A stretch of DNA of 64,000 nucleotides from M0108 sp963841065 (GCA_963841065.1 CAWJBI010000031.1:62001-126000); one strand, 5' to 3'. Positions 27,902-37,663 are shown, numbered from the stretch's first letter. Notes: generated by a model not told the origin, from the letters alone. Made by a program: numbers and translations.

Positions 27902-29218
27902 TCAATGTCCGCTCGCGATACGCGCCCGCCAGGCGCGGGCCTCGTCGAGGATCTCCTGGGAGTCCAGCGTCGTCGGCTGGCCGTCGCGGAGGAGTTGCCG
28001 GCCGGCGACCCACACATGACGGACCTGGGAGCCATTGGCGGCATAGACGAGTTGCGAGAGGGGATTATGGATGGGCTGGGTATTGGCATGGCCCAGGTCG
28101 ATGGCGACCAGGTCGGCGGACTTGCCGACCTCCAGGGACCCGGTCTCCTCCTCCAGACCCAGGGCGCGGGCGCCGTCGAGGGTGGCCATACGCAGGGCCT
28201 GAGGGGCTGGGAGGGCGGCGGCGGAACCCGCCACGCCCTTGGCGAGGAGGGCGGCGATACGCATCTCGCCCAGCATGTTGAGTTGATTGTTACTGGCGGC
28301 GCCATCCGTGCCCAGGGCGACGTTGACGCCCGCCTCCCGGAGGCGTGCCACGGGGCTGAAACCGCTGGCCAGCTTGAGTTGGGAGGCGGGGCAATGGATG
28401 ACATGGGTCCCCGTGGTGGCCAGGAGCTCGATCTCCTCTTCCTCGACCTGGGTCATGTGCACCGCCATCAGGTTCGGACCTAACAGATCCAGTCGTTGCA
28501 GCCGCCGCAGGGGTCGCGCGCCGTGGTCGCGCCGGGACTGGTCAATCTCGTCGGCGGTCTCGTGCAGGTGGATGTGGATGGGCACCTCCAGTTCGTCCGC
28601 CAGGGTGCGGATCCGTATCAGGGAGGCGTCGGAGACCGTGTAGGGCGCGTGGGGCGCGAAGGCGGTATGGATGAGGGGGTGGCCCCGGTAGTGGTCATGG
28701 AGGGCCAGACCCTGACGCAGGTACTGATCCGGTCCCTCGGCGTAAACGGTGGGAAAATCCAGCAGGATCATGCCGACGACGGCCCGCATCCCGGCCTCCG
28801 CCATGGCGTGGGCGGTGACCTCCGGGAAATAGTACATATCGTTGAAGCAGACGGTGCCGCTCTTGAGCATCTCCAGGGCTGCCAATCGGGAGCCGGCCAG
28901 GATCATCTCCGGGCTCACCCAGCGCTGCTCCGCCGGCCAGATGTAATCTTGTAGCCAGGTCATGAGGGGCAGGTCGTCCGCCAGCCCCCGCAACAGGGTC
29001 ATGGCGGCATGGGTGTGAGCATTGACGAAGCCCGGAATCAGCAGGTGCTCGGGCAAGTCCAGCTCCCGGGCGGTGGGGTAGCGCCGTCGCGCCTCCGCGC
29101 TCGGCAGCAGGGCCTGAATACGACCGCCAGCGATAACGACCGCATGGTCGCCGAGGACGGAGTCCTGGGCGTCCACGGGCAGGACCCATTGGGCATGGAT
29201 AACAAGATCGGCGGTCAT
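27902..29218 (-). CDS. mtaD: Amidohydrolase, probable 5-methylthioadenosine/S-adenosylhomocysteine deaminase (paralogue 2)
   Basis: A 438-residue relative of the preceding gene, and the more canonical of the two: GFVNAHTHAAMTLLRGLADD, FAPHAPYTVSD, HIHLHETADEIDQS, VHMTQVEEEEIELL, HCPASQLKLASG and GTDGAASNNQLNM give all zinc and substrate-binding positions. It is 39 bases upstream of paralogue 1 on the same strand, so they probably share a transcript. Divergent from mtnA (95 bases), whose substrate methylthioribose-1-phosphate derives from the product of this deaminase via a phosphorylase not found here. Confidence 0.88.
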   Translation of the reverse strand: MTADLVIHAQWVLPVDAQDSVLGDHAVVIAGGRIQALLPSAEARRRYPTARELDLPEHLLIPGFVNAHTHAAMTLLRGLADDLPLMTWLQDYIWPAEQRWVSPEMILAGSRLAALEMLKSGTVCFNDMYYFPEVTAHAMAEAGMRAVVGMILLDFPTVYAEGPDQYLRQGLALHDHYRGHPLIHTAFAPHAPYTVSDASLIRIRTLADELEVPIHIHLHETADEIDQSRRDHGARPLRRLQRLDLLGPNLMAVHMTQVEEEEIELLATTGTHVIHCPASQLKLASGFSPVARLREAGVNVALGTDGAASNNQLNMLGEMRIAALLAKGVAGSAAALPAPQALRMATLDGARALGLEEETGSLEVGKSADLVAIDLGHANTQPIHNPLSQLVYAANGSQVRHVWVAGRQLLRDGQPTTLDSQEILDEARAWRARIASGH

Positions 29219-29313
29219 GGCGGACTCGTGATGGTTTGGGATCAGAGGGGGCTCTTCAAAGCCGGCGGGGGCTGGTTCAGAATAGGCGCCAATTTGCCAC
29301 AGGATGATCGCTC

Positions 29314-30386
29314 ATGGAAACCCAAAGCCCCCTGCTGCCCACCCCGGATCATGCCCTGGTCTGGCGCGAGGGGCGTCTATACCTCCTCGACCAACGCCTG
29401 CTGCCAGGACGGGCGGAGTTTCTGGAACTGAACTCCGCCAGTGCCACCGCCAGGGCCATCCGGGACATGGTGGTGCGGGGGGCGCCGGCGATCGGCATCG
29501 CCGCTGCCTATGGCGTCGTCCTGGCGGCCCGGGAGCGCTACGCCCAGGATGGCCAGGGCTGGCGGTCGCTGATCCAGCCGGACCTGGCGGAACTGGCGGC
29601 CTCCCGCCCCACCGCGGTCAATCTCTTCTGGGCCCTGGAGCGCATGAGTCGCCGGCTGGCTGGCAGTGGCGAGGGTGATCCAACCCCGGTGCTACTGGCG
29701 GAGGCCCTGGCCATTCACGCCGAGGACATCGCCGCCAACCGGCGCATGGGCGAGCTGGGCGCTGAGCCTGATTCAGAGGCCCTACCGCCGTCATCACCCA
29801 CTGCAACGCCGGTGCCCTGGCCACCGGCGGCTACGGCACGGCTCTGGGGGTCATCCGCCAAGGCTTTGCGGACGGCAAAATCACCCGGGTCTATGCCGAC
29901 GAGACCCGCCCCTGGCTGCAGGGGACCCGCCTCACCGCCTGGGAACTGGCCCAAGACGGCATCCCGGTGACCCTGCAGGCGGACGGCGCGGCGGCCAGCC
30001 TCATGGCCCAGGGCGGCATCGGCTGGGTCATCGTCGGTTCCGACCGCATCGCCGCCAATGGCGATGTCGCCAACAAGATCGGTACCTACGGCCTGGCCAT
30101 CCTGGCCCGCTATCACGGCATCGGCTTCATGGTCGCCGCCCCCACCTCGACCATCGACTGGGAGACGCCCAACGGCGCCGCCATTCCCATCGAGGAGCGT
30201 GACCCGGACGAGGTCCTCGCCTGCGGCGGCCAGCGCCTGGGCCCGGCCGGGGTCGGCGCCCGCAATCCCGTCTTTGATGTCACTCCGGCGGAACTGGTGG
30301 ATGCCATCGTCACCGAAAGGGGGATTGTCGAGCGGCCGACCCTGAAGCGGATGCGCCATCTGCGAGCGGGCAAGAGGGGGGGATAA
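29314..30386 (+). CDS. mtnA: S-methyl-5-thioribose-1-phosphate isomerase (one frameshift)
   Basis: MtnA isomerises methylthioribose-1-phosphate to the ribulose form in methionine salvage. The first part has LYLLDQRLLPGRAEFLEL and IRDMVVRGAPAIGIAAAYG. The frame changes near 29765-29785, after which AVITHCNAGALATGGYGTALG (catalytic Cys), VYADETRPWLQGTRLTAWEL, VGSDRIAANGDVANKIGTY (catalytic Asp) and AAPTSTIDWETPNG complete the enzyme. About 357 residues in total, normal. A single local shift in an otherwise perfect gene suggests a sequence error. Confidence 0.92.
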
Positions 30387-30393
30387 GATAGGG

Positions 30394-32858
30394 CTAGCGA
30401 TGGCGATCGGTGAGGACCCCCAGGATTATTTGCCCATCCTCCAGTCGCGCCTGGACGCGGCCGCCTTGGGGGCATTTGCCGGTGACCATCATCATGGCCA
30501 GGGGATTTTCGAGCTGACGCTCCACCTCGCGGCGCAGGGGGCGGGCGCCATAGACGGGATCAAAGCCGTCGGCTGGCGAGCTTGTCGAGGACGGCTTCCT
30601 CCACTTCGACCGTGATGTGGCGGGCGGCGAGGCGCCGGACGAGTTCCGCGACGAAGATGCTGGCGATGCGCCGCACCTCGGCGGGTTCCAGGTAGTGGAA
30701 GACGATGACATCATCCAGGCGGTTGAGAAACTCCGGCTTGAAGAAGCGTTTGACCTCGTGCAGCACCAGGTCGCGGGCCTCCTGGTAACTCGGGGTGGCG
30801 GACTGGATGAAGCCGATGGGGCGCTTGTCGGGTGACAGGGCCTCTGTGCCCAGGTTGGAGGTACCGATGAGGATGGTGTTGCGGAAGGAGACGGCGCGGC
30901 CCTGGCCGTCGGTCAGGCGGCCGTCCTCCAGAATCTGCAGCAACATATTGAAGACGTCGGGGTGGGCCTTCTCGACTTCGTCCAGCAGGACCACGGTATA
31001 GGGGTTGCGCCGTACCCGCTCGGTCAGTTGGCCGCCCTCGCCGTAACCGATATAGCCCGGCGGGGCGCCGATCATCTTGGAGACCTCGTGGCGCTCCATG
31101 TACTCCGACATATCCAGGCGCACCACCCGCGACTCGTCGTCGAGCAGGAAGGCGGCGAGGGCGCGGGCGAGCTCGGTCTTGCCGACGCCGGTGGGGCCGA
31201 GGAAGAGGAAGGAGCCAATGGGCCGGCAGGCGGAGCCGATGCCCGCGCGGTTGCGGCGGATGGCATCGGCGACGGCATGCACGGCGTCGTCCTGGCCGAC
31301 GATGCGCCGGTGCAACTCCTCCTCCATGCGCGCCAGCTTGTCGGCCTCCGCCTCCACCATGCGCGCCACCGGGATGCCGGTCCAGCGGGAGACTACCCGG
31401 GCGATATCCTCGGCCCGCACGTCGAGGTCCTCGCTGGCACGCTCCTTTTCCCACTCCTGGCGGTCGCTGGCCAGCTTTTCCTCCAGTGCCAGAATCTCCA
31501 TCTGCTGGCGGGCCGCGCGCTCGAATTCCTGGGCGTTGAAGGCCTGGGTCTTCTCATGCAGCAGGCGCTGACGCTCCCGTTCCCGCTCGCGGATGGGGGC
31601 GGGGACCGAGATGAGCCGCAGGTGCTTGTGGGCCCCGGCCTCGTCCAGGAGGTCGATGGCCTTGTCCGGCAGGCGGCGGTCGCTGATGTAGCGCTCCGCG
31701 AGTTGGGCGGCGGCCTCCAGGGCGTCGGCGGCGTAGTGGATCTGGTGGTGCTGCTCGTAGCGGGGAGCCAGACCCTGGAGGATCCGCAGGGTGTCGGCGG
31801 CGCTGGGTTCCCGAACCAGGATGGGGTGAAAGCGCCGCTCCAGGGCCTTGTCGGACTCGACGAAGCGGTGGTACTCGTCCAGGGTGTCGGCGCCGATGAC
31901 CTGCAGGCTGCCTTGGGCCAGGGCGGTCTTGAGCAGGCTGGGGGCGTCCAGGCTGCCGGAGCCCACGCTCCCGCCAGCCCCGACCACGGTGTGAAGTTCG
32001 TCGATGAAGAGGATGACGCTGCCCTTAGCGGCGATGACGGCGTCCCGCACCGACTTGAGCCGCTCCTCGAACTCGCCGCGCATCTTGGCACCGGCGATGA
32101 TGTCGCCCATGTCCAGGGCCAGCAGGCGCTTGTTGATGAGGGTGTCGGGTACCTCGGCATTGGCGATGCGCTGCGCCAGGCCCTCGACGATGACCGTCTT
32201 GCCGACCCCGGCCTCGCCGATCAGGGCCGGGTTGTTCTTCTTGCGCCGGGAGAGGGTCTGGATGACCTGGGCGATCTCTTCCTCGCGGCCGATGACCGGG
32301 TCCAGGCTGTGCTGGCGGGCCAGTTCGGTCAGGTCACGGGTGTAGCGCTCCAGGGGGTCGGGCTCGCTCTCCGCCTCCTCGCTATTGATGGCGCGACCGT
32401 GGCGCAACTCCTTGAGGGCCTGCCGCGCCTGGTCGCGATTGATGCCCGCCTCCCGCAGGCGCTCGGCCGACGCCGCCGCACAGGGGGTCGAAGAGGGCCA
32501 GGAAGAGGGTGCCGGTGGCGATGAAGCCATCACCCAGTTGCCGGGCCTCCTCGTGGGCGAGGCGGAACATCTCGTTGATTTCCTCAGTGACCAGGATCTG
32601 GTTACCCTGACGCGGTACGGCCACCTGATAGTGGGCCTGGACGTTCGCGCGCAGCTTGACGGCCGTCTCCGCCACATTGGGCAGGAGACGTTCCAGGATG
32701 TGCAGGGGCTCCGCGTCCGGCTGGCCGAGCAGGGCCAGGAGAATGAAATCCGGCGTCAGGGTGTTCTGGCGCATGGCGACGAGTTCCGTCACCGCCAGTT
32801 CCAGGGTCCGGGCCACCTTCTTGGTGCTGAATTGGGCGTAGTTTTCGAAGACGGCCAT
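30394..32858 (-). CDS. ClpC/ClpB-type AAA+ unfoldase with Clp N-domain (two frameshifts)
   Basis: About 820 residues. An N-terminal double Clp_N repeat (FSTKKVARTLELAVTELVAM and LRANVQAHYQ) is followed by AAA domain 1 with GEAGVGKTVIVEGLA near residue 217 and VILFIDELHTVVGAGG. A short middle domain (RERERERQRLLHEKTQAF) comes next. AAA domain 2 has GPTGVGKTELARALA near residue 554 and TVVLLDEVEKAHPDVFNMLL, and the C-terminus includes DPVYGARPLRREVERQLENP. The middle domain is much shorter than in ClpB, so ClpC is the better comparison. Frames break near 32480 and 30575. No ClpP is nearby. It converges with mtnA, seven bases apart. Confidence 0.85.
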
Positions 32859-32912
32859 GCTGGCACTCGGCAGGGTCTCGTTGGGGAGGACCGGCGGCCC
32901 GACCCGGGGTCC

Positions 32913-33920
32913 CTAGCGACCAGCCCGTTGCTCGGCCAGTATCTTCCTGACCTTGTCCACCAGATCCCGGGTGAAGTAACCCTGGGCCACCAATTGCTTT
33001 TGGGCGCTCTCGACGCTCTTGCGCCAGCCGGCCAGGTCCTGGAGCGGGGGCTGGAGGAACTCAATGCCCTGATTTTTGAGGGCCTTGAGGGCGGCCTCGT
33101 TGTCGCGCCGGTTCTGGACATCGATCGCCTTGAAGGTGTCGCCCAGGACCTCCCGCACCAAGGCCTGATCCGGCCCGGAGAGCATCTTGAACGCCTTGTC
33201 GGTGATGACCAGGATGCCATAGGTATAGAGAAGTGGTACTTCCGTCAGGTATTTGACGCGGGTATGCCACTGGAGGGCAATGGCTCCGGCGGGAGGGGAG
33301 GTGACGGTGTCGATGAGTCCCGTTTGCAGGGCTATCAGTACGTCGGTGATGGGTAGGGTGACGGGTGATACGCCCACGGCCTTGAAGCCGGTGAGGCTGA
33401 TGGTGTCGCCCTCCGGTGCCCAGACCTTGCCGTCCTTGAGATCGGTGATGGTCTTGAGCGGTCGATTGGACATGAAGTAGGCAAAGCCGCCCTCGGCGAA
33501 GCCAAAGCCGACGAAGCCCTTCTTCTCCAGCCTTTGCAGCAGGGTGGCGTCCATGCGGGCACGCACTTGATCCACTTCCCGCAGATCGTGGAAGAGAAAG
33601 GGCAGGCCATAGATTTCGATGTCCTTATCCACGCCGGAAAGAGCGCCGATGGTCACGGCCCCTCCCTGAAGCTGGCCGGCGCGGATCTTGCGCATGACGC
33701 TCTGGTCATTGCCCATGACACCGCCAGGATAGAATCGCAGCTCCACCCGCCCCTGGGAGCGCTTCGCGATGGTGTCGCCAGCGGCGCGCATGGCGCGCAT
33801 CCAACTGGTGCCATCCGGGGACAGGGTGGCGATCTTGATCACCTGGCCGGCCTGCGGGGTCTGGACTGGGAGCAGGGCTAACCAGACCAGGGCGAGGAGG
33901 AAGATGCGCCGTATGTTCAT
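32913..33920 (-). CDS. TRAP transporter substrate-binding protein, DctP family
   Basis: A periplasmic solute receptor of about 335 residues with signal peptide MNIRRIFLLALVWLALLPV. DctP hallmarks: IKIATLSPDGTSWMRAMRAAG, FYPGGVMGNDQSVMRKIRAGQLQGG, EIYGLPFLFHDLREVDQVR, VWAPEGDTISLTGFKAVGVSP and LQTGLIDTVTSPPAGAIALQWH. The ATG at 33920 is preferred over one 24 bases upstream because it gives a compact signal peptide. tatT lies just upstream on the same strand. No DctQ or DctM permease is in the window. Ligand unknown; a carboxylate is usual. Confidence 0.9.
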   Translation of the reverse strand: MNIRRIFLLALVWLALLPVQTPQAGQVIKIATLSPDGTSWMRAMRAAGDTIAKRSQGRVELRFYPGGVMGNDQSVMRKIRAGQLQGGAVTIGALSGVDKDIEIYGLPFLFHDLREVDQVRARMDATLLQRLEKKGFVGFGFAEGGFAYFMSNRPLKTITDLKDGKVWAPEGDTISLTGFKAVGVSPVTLPITDVLIALQTGLIDTVTSPPAGAIALQWHTRVKYLTEVPLLYTYGILVITDKAFKMLSGPDQALVREVLGDTFKAIDVQNRRDNEAALKALKNQGIEFLQPPLQDLAGWRKSVESAQKQLVAQGYFTRDLVDKVRKILAEQRAGR

Positions 33921-34036
33921 GTCATGACTCTTGATGGGTAGCAATCGAGACAGGATCGACAGGACTTTGTGGCCCAGGGGGTTAGTGGGACCCCTATAAG
34001 TTTAGGCCAGTTACGGCCAACCCGTGGGTCTTTGCC

Positions 34037-34879
34037 CTACATCGCGAACCAATCCTCCGCCAACAGACGTTTGGCCTCCTCCTGGGCCAGCAAATTGGTC
34101 AGTGTCAGGCCCGGTGCAACGGGGTCGGTGGTCAGAGCCTGGTTCAGGAGCCGGTCGTGGAGGGGCTGGTCCAGGACTTGACGCGCATAGCGGCGGGCGT
34201 ATTCGACCTGGACCATGAGGTCTTTGCCATCCGACAGTCGCAGGGCCTCTTCGAAGTGGCCCCGGGCCTTATCCGGCTGACCACCCAAGGCGGTTGGGCG
34301 GAGGATGGCGAGGGCTCCGGCATAGAGGTGGGCGCGGCCGGCGCGGAAGCCAGGGTCCTGGCTCAGGATGTGGGCGAAAAGAAATTCCAGCTTGGGCAGG
34401 TTGGCAATGGCATCCATGTCGCCGCCATGAAACTCCATCCAGGTTGCCCAGGCGGTACCGAAAACAAAGAGGTTCTCGAGTCCCGAGGGACCGACCTTGG
34501 CCACGGCCGCGGAGAAGTTCTCGAAGGGGCCATCCAGGGCAGCGCAGACGGGTGCCTGTTCGGCGCAGAGGGCGCGCCTGGCGTAGTCATAGGCGCGATC
34601 CGCCAGCCGCGCCCGGCGATCGGGATCATCCAGCAGGGCGCCATAGGAGGCCGCCAATTCGGCTCCGGTGGCAAGGAGACGTGGGTCCTCCGGGCTCTCG
34701 GCGATCATGGATTCCACCAGCAGCAGGAAGGCCGGTGCGGCTGACCGCACCGTCTCGGGATCATCTTGAGCCAACATGACGGTCCTGAGGTGTCCCGCCA
34801 TGCGGTCGGAGGCCAGGGAGGCGCAGCCGGTCAGCAGCAGGGCCAACAAGGGCAGGGCGAGGGCGCGGAAAAGGATCAT
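34037..34879 (-). CDS. TRAP-associated TatT-family lipoprotein
   Basis: A 280-residue lipoprotein: MILFRALALPLLALLLTGCASL carries a lipobox with Cys as acylation site. The body is all helical (RLADRAYDYARRALCAEQA, FGTAWATWMEFHGGDMDAIANL, FLFAHILSQDPGFRAGRAHLYAGAL, KARGHFEEALRLSDGK), matching the TatT component that partners TRAP binding proteins as a trimer in the periplasm. It precedes the DctP gene on the same strand, 116 bases apart. An ATG at 34891 is an alternative start. Confidence 0.85.
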   Translation of the reverse strand: MILFRALALPLLALLLTGCASLASDRMAGHLRTVMLAQDDPETVRSAAPAFLLLVESMIAESPEDPRLLATGAELAASYGALLDDPDRRARLADRAYDYARRALCAEQAPVCAALDGPFENFSAAVAKVGPSGLENLFVFGTAWATWMEFHGGDMDAIANLPKLEFLFAHILSQDPGFRAGRAHLYAGALAILRPTALGGQPDKARGHFEEALRLSDGKDLMVQVEYARRYARQVLDQPLHDRLLNQALTTDPVAPGLTLTNLLAQEEAKRLLAEDWFAM

Positions 34880-35073
34880 GGCTGGCCTCATCTTGCGGGT
34901 GACGTTCCTCAGGCAGGACCTTGCCTGCCTAACTCCTGGGGACCGGTTCTCGTGCCAAGGGATCAGCCCGAAGCACCGGGTTTGGCTTTATCCCTCCTTG
35001 GGAAGGATAGGCGTCGTGGCTCGCTTTGCCATGATCGCCGGCATAATAGTTAAGTCCGCACTGGAAATACCCA

Positions 35074-35820
35074 TCAAGGATTCAAGGAAACCGCCCGCCA
35101 GAGCAAGACGATTCCCATGGCCAGGATGAGACCGAAGGTCAGGCGGCGATAGTCGTGGGCGCCCATCCGCCGGTAGAGCAGGATGCCGGCCTGGGTCCCA
35201 GCGGCGAGCAGGGGGAAGCCCCAGAGGAACCACCCGAATATCTCGCCCGTATAGAGATCGGCAAGGCCGAAGGCGACCAGGGTGATGAGGTTGGAGAGAC
35301 CCAGAAAGAGGGCCAGGGTGGCCTTCTGCTGGTCGGGTTCCCACTCCGGGTGGGCGGCCACGTGGAGGATAATGGGGGGGCCGCTGGTGCTGTAGGCCGA
35401 GCCCAGAGCCCCGGACACCACGCCCAGACCAAATCGCCACTCCCGCAGCCACCGCGCCCGGGGCTGGCGACCCGTGAGCGAGACCAGGGCATAGCCCGTC
35501 AGAAAGACCCCCAGGGCGCCAAGCATCAGGGTCGCGGGGGCGCGGGTGAGCAGATAGAGACCCAAGGGTGTCCCCACGACATAACCCATCAGCAGCATCG
35601 CCACCCGATCGAAGCGGATGGCCTGGCGTAGATGGAGCAGATTCTGGAGGGAGATCAGAGGGCTGAGGAGGGTCATCAGCGGCACCGCCGTCTCCAGCGG
35701 CAACAGCAGGGCCAGCAGAGGCGCCGCCACCAATCCCGACCCAAAGCCCGACAGTCCCTGGATCAGGCCCGCCAGGAAGGCGATGCCCAGAATGGGCAGC
35801 AAGAGATCCAGGGGCGGCAT
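35074..35820 (-). CDS. TSUP/TauE-SafE family sulfite or anion exporter
   Basis: About 248 residues, eight hydrophobic segments, with the duplicated family pattern: AFLAGLIQGLSGFGSGLVAAPLLALLL in the first half and FGLGVVSGALGSAYSTSGPPIILHVA in the second. These are the pore-lining glycine-rich loops of TSUP proteins. The start is placed at the ATG at 35820 (MPPLDLLLPILG). Substrates in the family include sulfite, sulfoacetate and sulfolactate; sulfur export would fit the likely lifestyle but is not shown by the sequence. Confidence 0.85.
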   Translation of the reverse strand: MPPLDLLLPILGIAFLAGLIQGLSGFGSGLVAAPLLALLLPLETAVPLMTLLSPLISLQNLLHLRQAIRFDRVAMLLMGYVVGTPLGLYLLTRAPATLMLGALGVFLTGYALVSLTGRQPRARWLREWRFGLGVVSGALGSAYSTSGPPIILHVAAHPEWEPDQQKATLALFLGLSNLITLVAFGLADLYTGEIFGWFLWGFPLLAAGTQAGILLYRRMGAHDYRRLTFGLILAMGIVLLWRAVSLNP

Positions 35821-35839
35821 GGTAAATCCAGGGCTTAGG

Positions 35840-36637
35840 TTAGGCGAGCAGGGCCCGCAGTTCTGCAAGGGCCGACTCGCGCCGGCCGAGGTCGGCCAGG
35901 CAACGCTTGTAGTGGGACCGCAGGGAGGTTTTGAGATGGCGCAATGCCTCGCCTTGGGGTATCCCCTTCAGTACGCAAAAGAGCGCGAGGGCATAGGTGA
36001 TGTCAAATTGGGATAGGAAGGCTTGGCGCTGGGGGCTGGGGCCACTGCAACTCCCACAACTTTTGGTCTGGAACTGGAAGGCCGTGTTGGCGAACAGGAC
36101 GCCAAAACCCAGAAAGACGCCCATGATCTCCGTGGCCTGGGGCCAGTTTTGCAGGCCACCCGGTGGCGGCTCACCCGCGGCGGCCCCCAGATGATGGGCC
36201 AGGTTCTGGGCCAGGCCCGCGATCAAGGCCTCTGGGTTGTTGACCAGGATCGGGTCGTAGGCAATGGGGATCATGTCTGGGGTCCGAGTTCCGACCTGAG
36301 TCCCAGGACCCGCTGACCCCCCGGGCGCCCCGCGCAGGGGTTGGGGCAGGGCGAGCCGGGGCGGCGCGATGGGGATCCCGGCCTCGGGCGGCATCAGCCG
36401 CAGGGGCCAATGTCCCATGCCGGCATAGCCGGCCGTGGCGTGAAAGATGATCTCTGCCATGCCCTGGACGCTGTCGGCCCGGCCAGGGAAGTAATCGTTG
36501 GTCGGGGCAATCAGGGGGGTCTGGTCGCGGAAGTATTTGGCGTCGAACCACCGCAAGGCCCAGCCGAAGACGGCAAAAATCCAGGTGACCGAAGGCTCGT
36601 CCAACGGTGGCTTGGAGATGAAAAGGTTGGCGAACAT
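35840..36637 (-). CDS. Hypothetical protein, 265 residues
   Basis: I do not recognise it. No signal peptide. Visible: an N-terminal segment PSVTWIFAVFGWALRWFDAKYF, a histidine-containing stretch EIIFHATAGYAGMGHW, a proline-rich linker (residues about 80-110), LIAGLAQNLAHHLGAAAG, and a CGSCSGPSP cluster (CxxC) that could bind metal. The C-terminal 70 residues are helical and charged. Coding is supported by length, codon use like its neighbours and tight spacing to the TSUP gene (19 bases), with which it probably shares a transcript. Confidence 0.65.
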   Translation of the reverse strand: MFANLFISKPPLDEPSVTWIFAVFGWALRWFDAKYFRDQTPLIAPTNDYFPGRADSVQGMAEIIFHATAGYAGMGHWPLRLMPPEAGIPIAPPRLALPQPLRGAPGGSAGPGTQVGTRTPDMIPIAYDPILVNNPEALIAGLAQNLAHHLGAAAGEPPPGGLQNWPQATEIMGVFLGFGVLFANTAFQFQTKSCGSCSGPSPQRQAFLSQFDITYALALFCVLKGIPQGEALRHLKTSLRSHYKRCLADLGRRESALAELRALLA

Positions 36638-36669
36638 GGCGGATCCCGCTTAAAAATCAGAAATCATAT

Positions 36670-37119
36670 TCAGAGCCGCCTGTGGGCCAGCAACCGGTCA
36701 AGAGCGTTGGCGAAGGCCTGGCGCTCGGTCAAACCCAGGGGTGGCGGCCCGCCGGTGTTCACCCCGGTGCTGCGCAACTCCTCCAGGAAGTCACGCACCG
36801 CCAGCCGCTCCCGGATATTCTCGGGGGTGTAGCGCTCACCCCGGGGATTGATGGCATCCCCACCCCGCGCGATGACCTGGGCGGCCAGGGGGATATCGCC
36901 AGTAATGACCAGGTCTCCCGGCTCCAGGTGCTCGGCGATATGGTGGTCCGCAACATCAAATCCTTGCCCAACCTGGACCCGGCGAATCAAGGGCGAGGGC
37001 GGCGTTTGCAAAGGCTGGTTCGCTACCAGGGTGAGGGGAATCCCGACGCGCAGGGCGGCGCGGTACAGAATCTCCTTGATAACCCCTGGGCAGGCGTCGG
37101 CATCGACCCAGATGTGCAT
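36670..37119 (-). CDS. YaiI/YqxD family protein (DUF188)
   Basis: A 149-residue protein starting MHIWVDADACPGVIKEILYRAA, the characteristic PIN-like opening of this family. DVADHHIAEHLEPGDLVITGDIPLA contains the second acidic motif, followed by GDAINPRGERYTPENIRERLA and the C-terminal FLEELRSTGVNTGGPP. The open frame extends upstream but the ATG at 37119 fits the family exactly. A nuclease-like role is inferred from the fold; the true activity is not established. Confidence 0.92.
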   Translation of the reverse strand: MHIWVDADACPGVIKEILYRAALRVGIPLTLVANQPLQTPPSPLIRRVQVGQGFDVADHHIAEHLEPGDLVITGDIPLAAQVIARGGDAINPRGERYTPENIRERLAVRDFLEELRSTGVNTGGPPPLGLTERQAFANALDRLLAHRRL

Positions 37120-37249
37120 GGCGAACTCCGTGGTTTGGCTTGCCGGCGAGGTGGGGGAGGGTGGCCGCTCGCGGCTCCTTATATCGGCGGCTCGAGGAAA
37201 GAGGGCTCGCCGCGCTGGGCCATGCCGCCTCTTCAGGCCGGGGCACGGC

Positions 37250-37531
37250 TTACTCGGGGAGGCACTCGGCTGCCTTTTCGGTTTCGATTTCCTTGACGAG
37301 GGCCCCTTCGTAGTCCACGGACACACAGGTCCCGACCACCGCCGGGCCATCATCCTCGTCTAAATGGGTTTTGGCCGTCACGGTGACAGTACGACCGCCG
37401 ATGACCCAGTCCCCGAGCTTATTGTGTGGCAGGTTGTCAATGAGACCCTTGAAATCCTTGTTGGACTGGGCAATCGCGGGATTTCCCAAGGCCAGCGCGG
37501 CAAAAAATACGCTAAAGATCATTGGCTTCAT
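37250..37531 (-). CDS. Small periplasmic protein, DUF5666-like
   Basis: A 93-residue protein with a clear signal peptide (MKPMIFSVFFAALALGNPAIA, cleavage before QSN). The mature 70 residues (FKGLIDNLPHNKLGDWVIGG, RTVTVTAKTHLDEDDGPAVV, GTCVSVDYEGALVKEIETEK) resemble small beta-barrel DUF5666-type domains with their xWxIxGRxxxV and T-x-L-x-x-x-x-G pattern. Function unknown. It is a single gene between yaiI and rraA. Confidence 0.7.
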   Translation of the reverse strand: MKPMIFSVFFAALALGNPAIAQSNKDFKGLIDNLPHNKLGDWVIGGRTVTVTAKTHLDEDDGPAVVGTCVSVDYEGALVKEIETEKAAECLPE

Positions 37532-37663
37532 TCTTTGCTCCCGATCATCTCAAGACTTTCGACTCAGTGAGGTGGAACGTCTCTCCTGGGGATGGCGCAG
37601 CCGAGGGCGGCCCTACCCTGGCCGCTGCTCCCCCCAGTCCCTTTACCCCGGGCCTCTGCCTTT

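Noticed and set aside
30962..32524. A 520-residue open frame antisense to the ClpC gene
   Set aside because: It mirrors the codon periodicity of the GC-rich coding strand, has no recognisable motif and lacks a ribosome-binding site, while the minus strand encodes clear Clp domains.
34990..35010. Imperfect hairpin TATCCCTCC/GGAAGGATA downstream of the TSUP gene
   Set aside because: One mismatch and no T-run; too weak to call a terminator.
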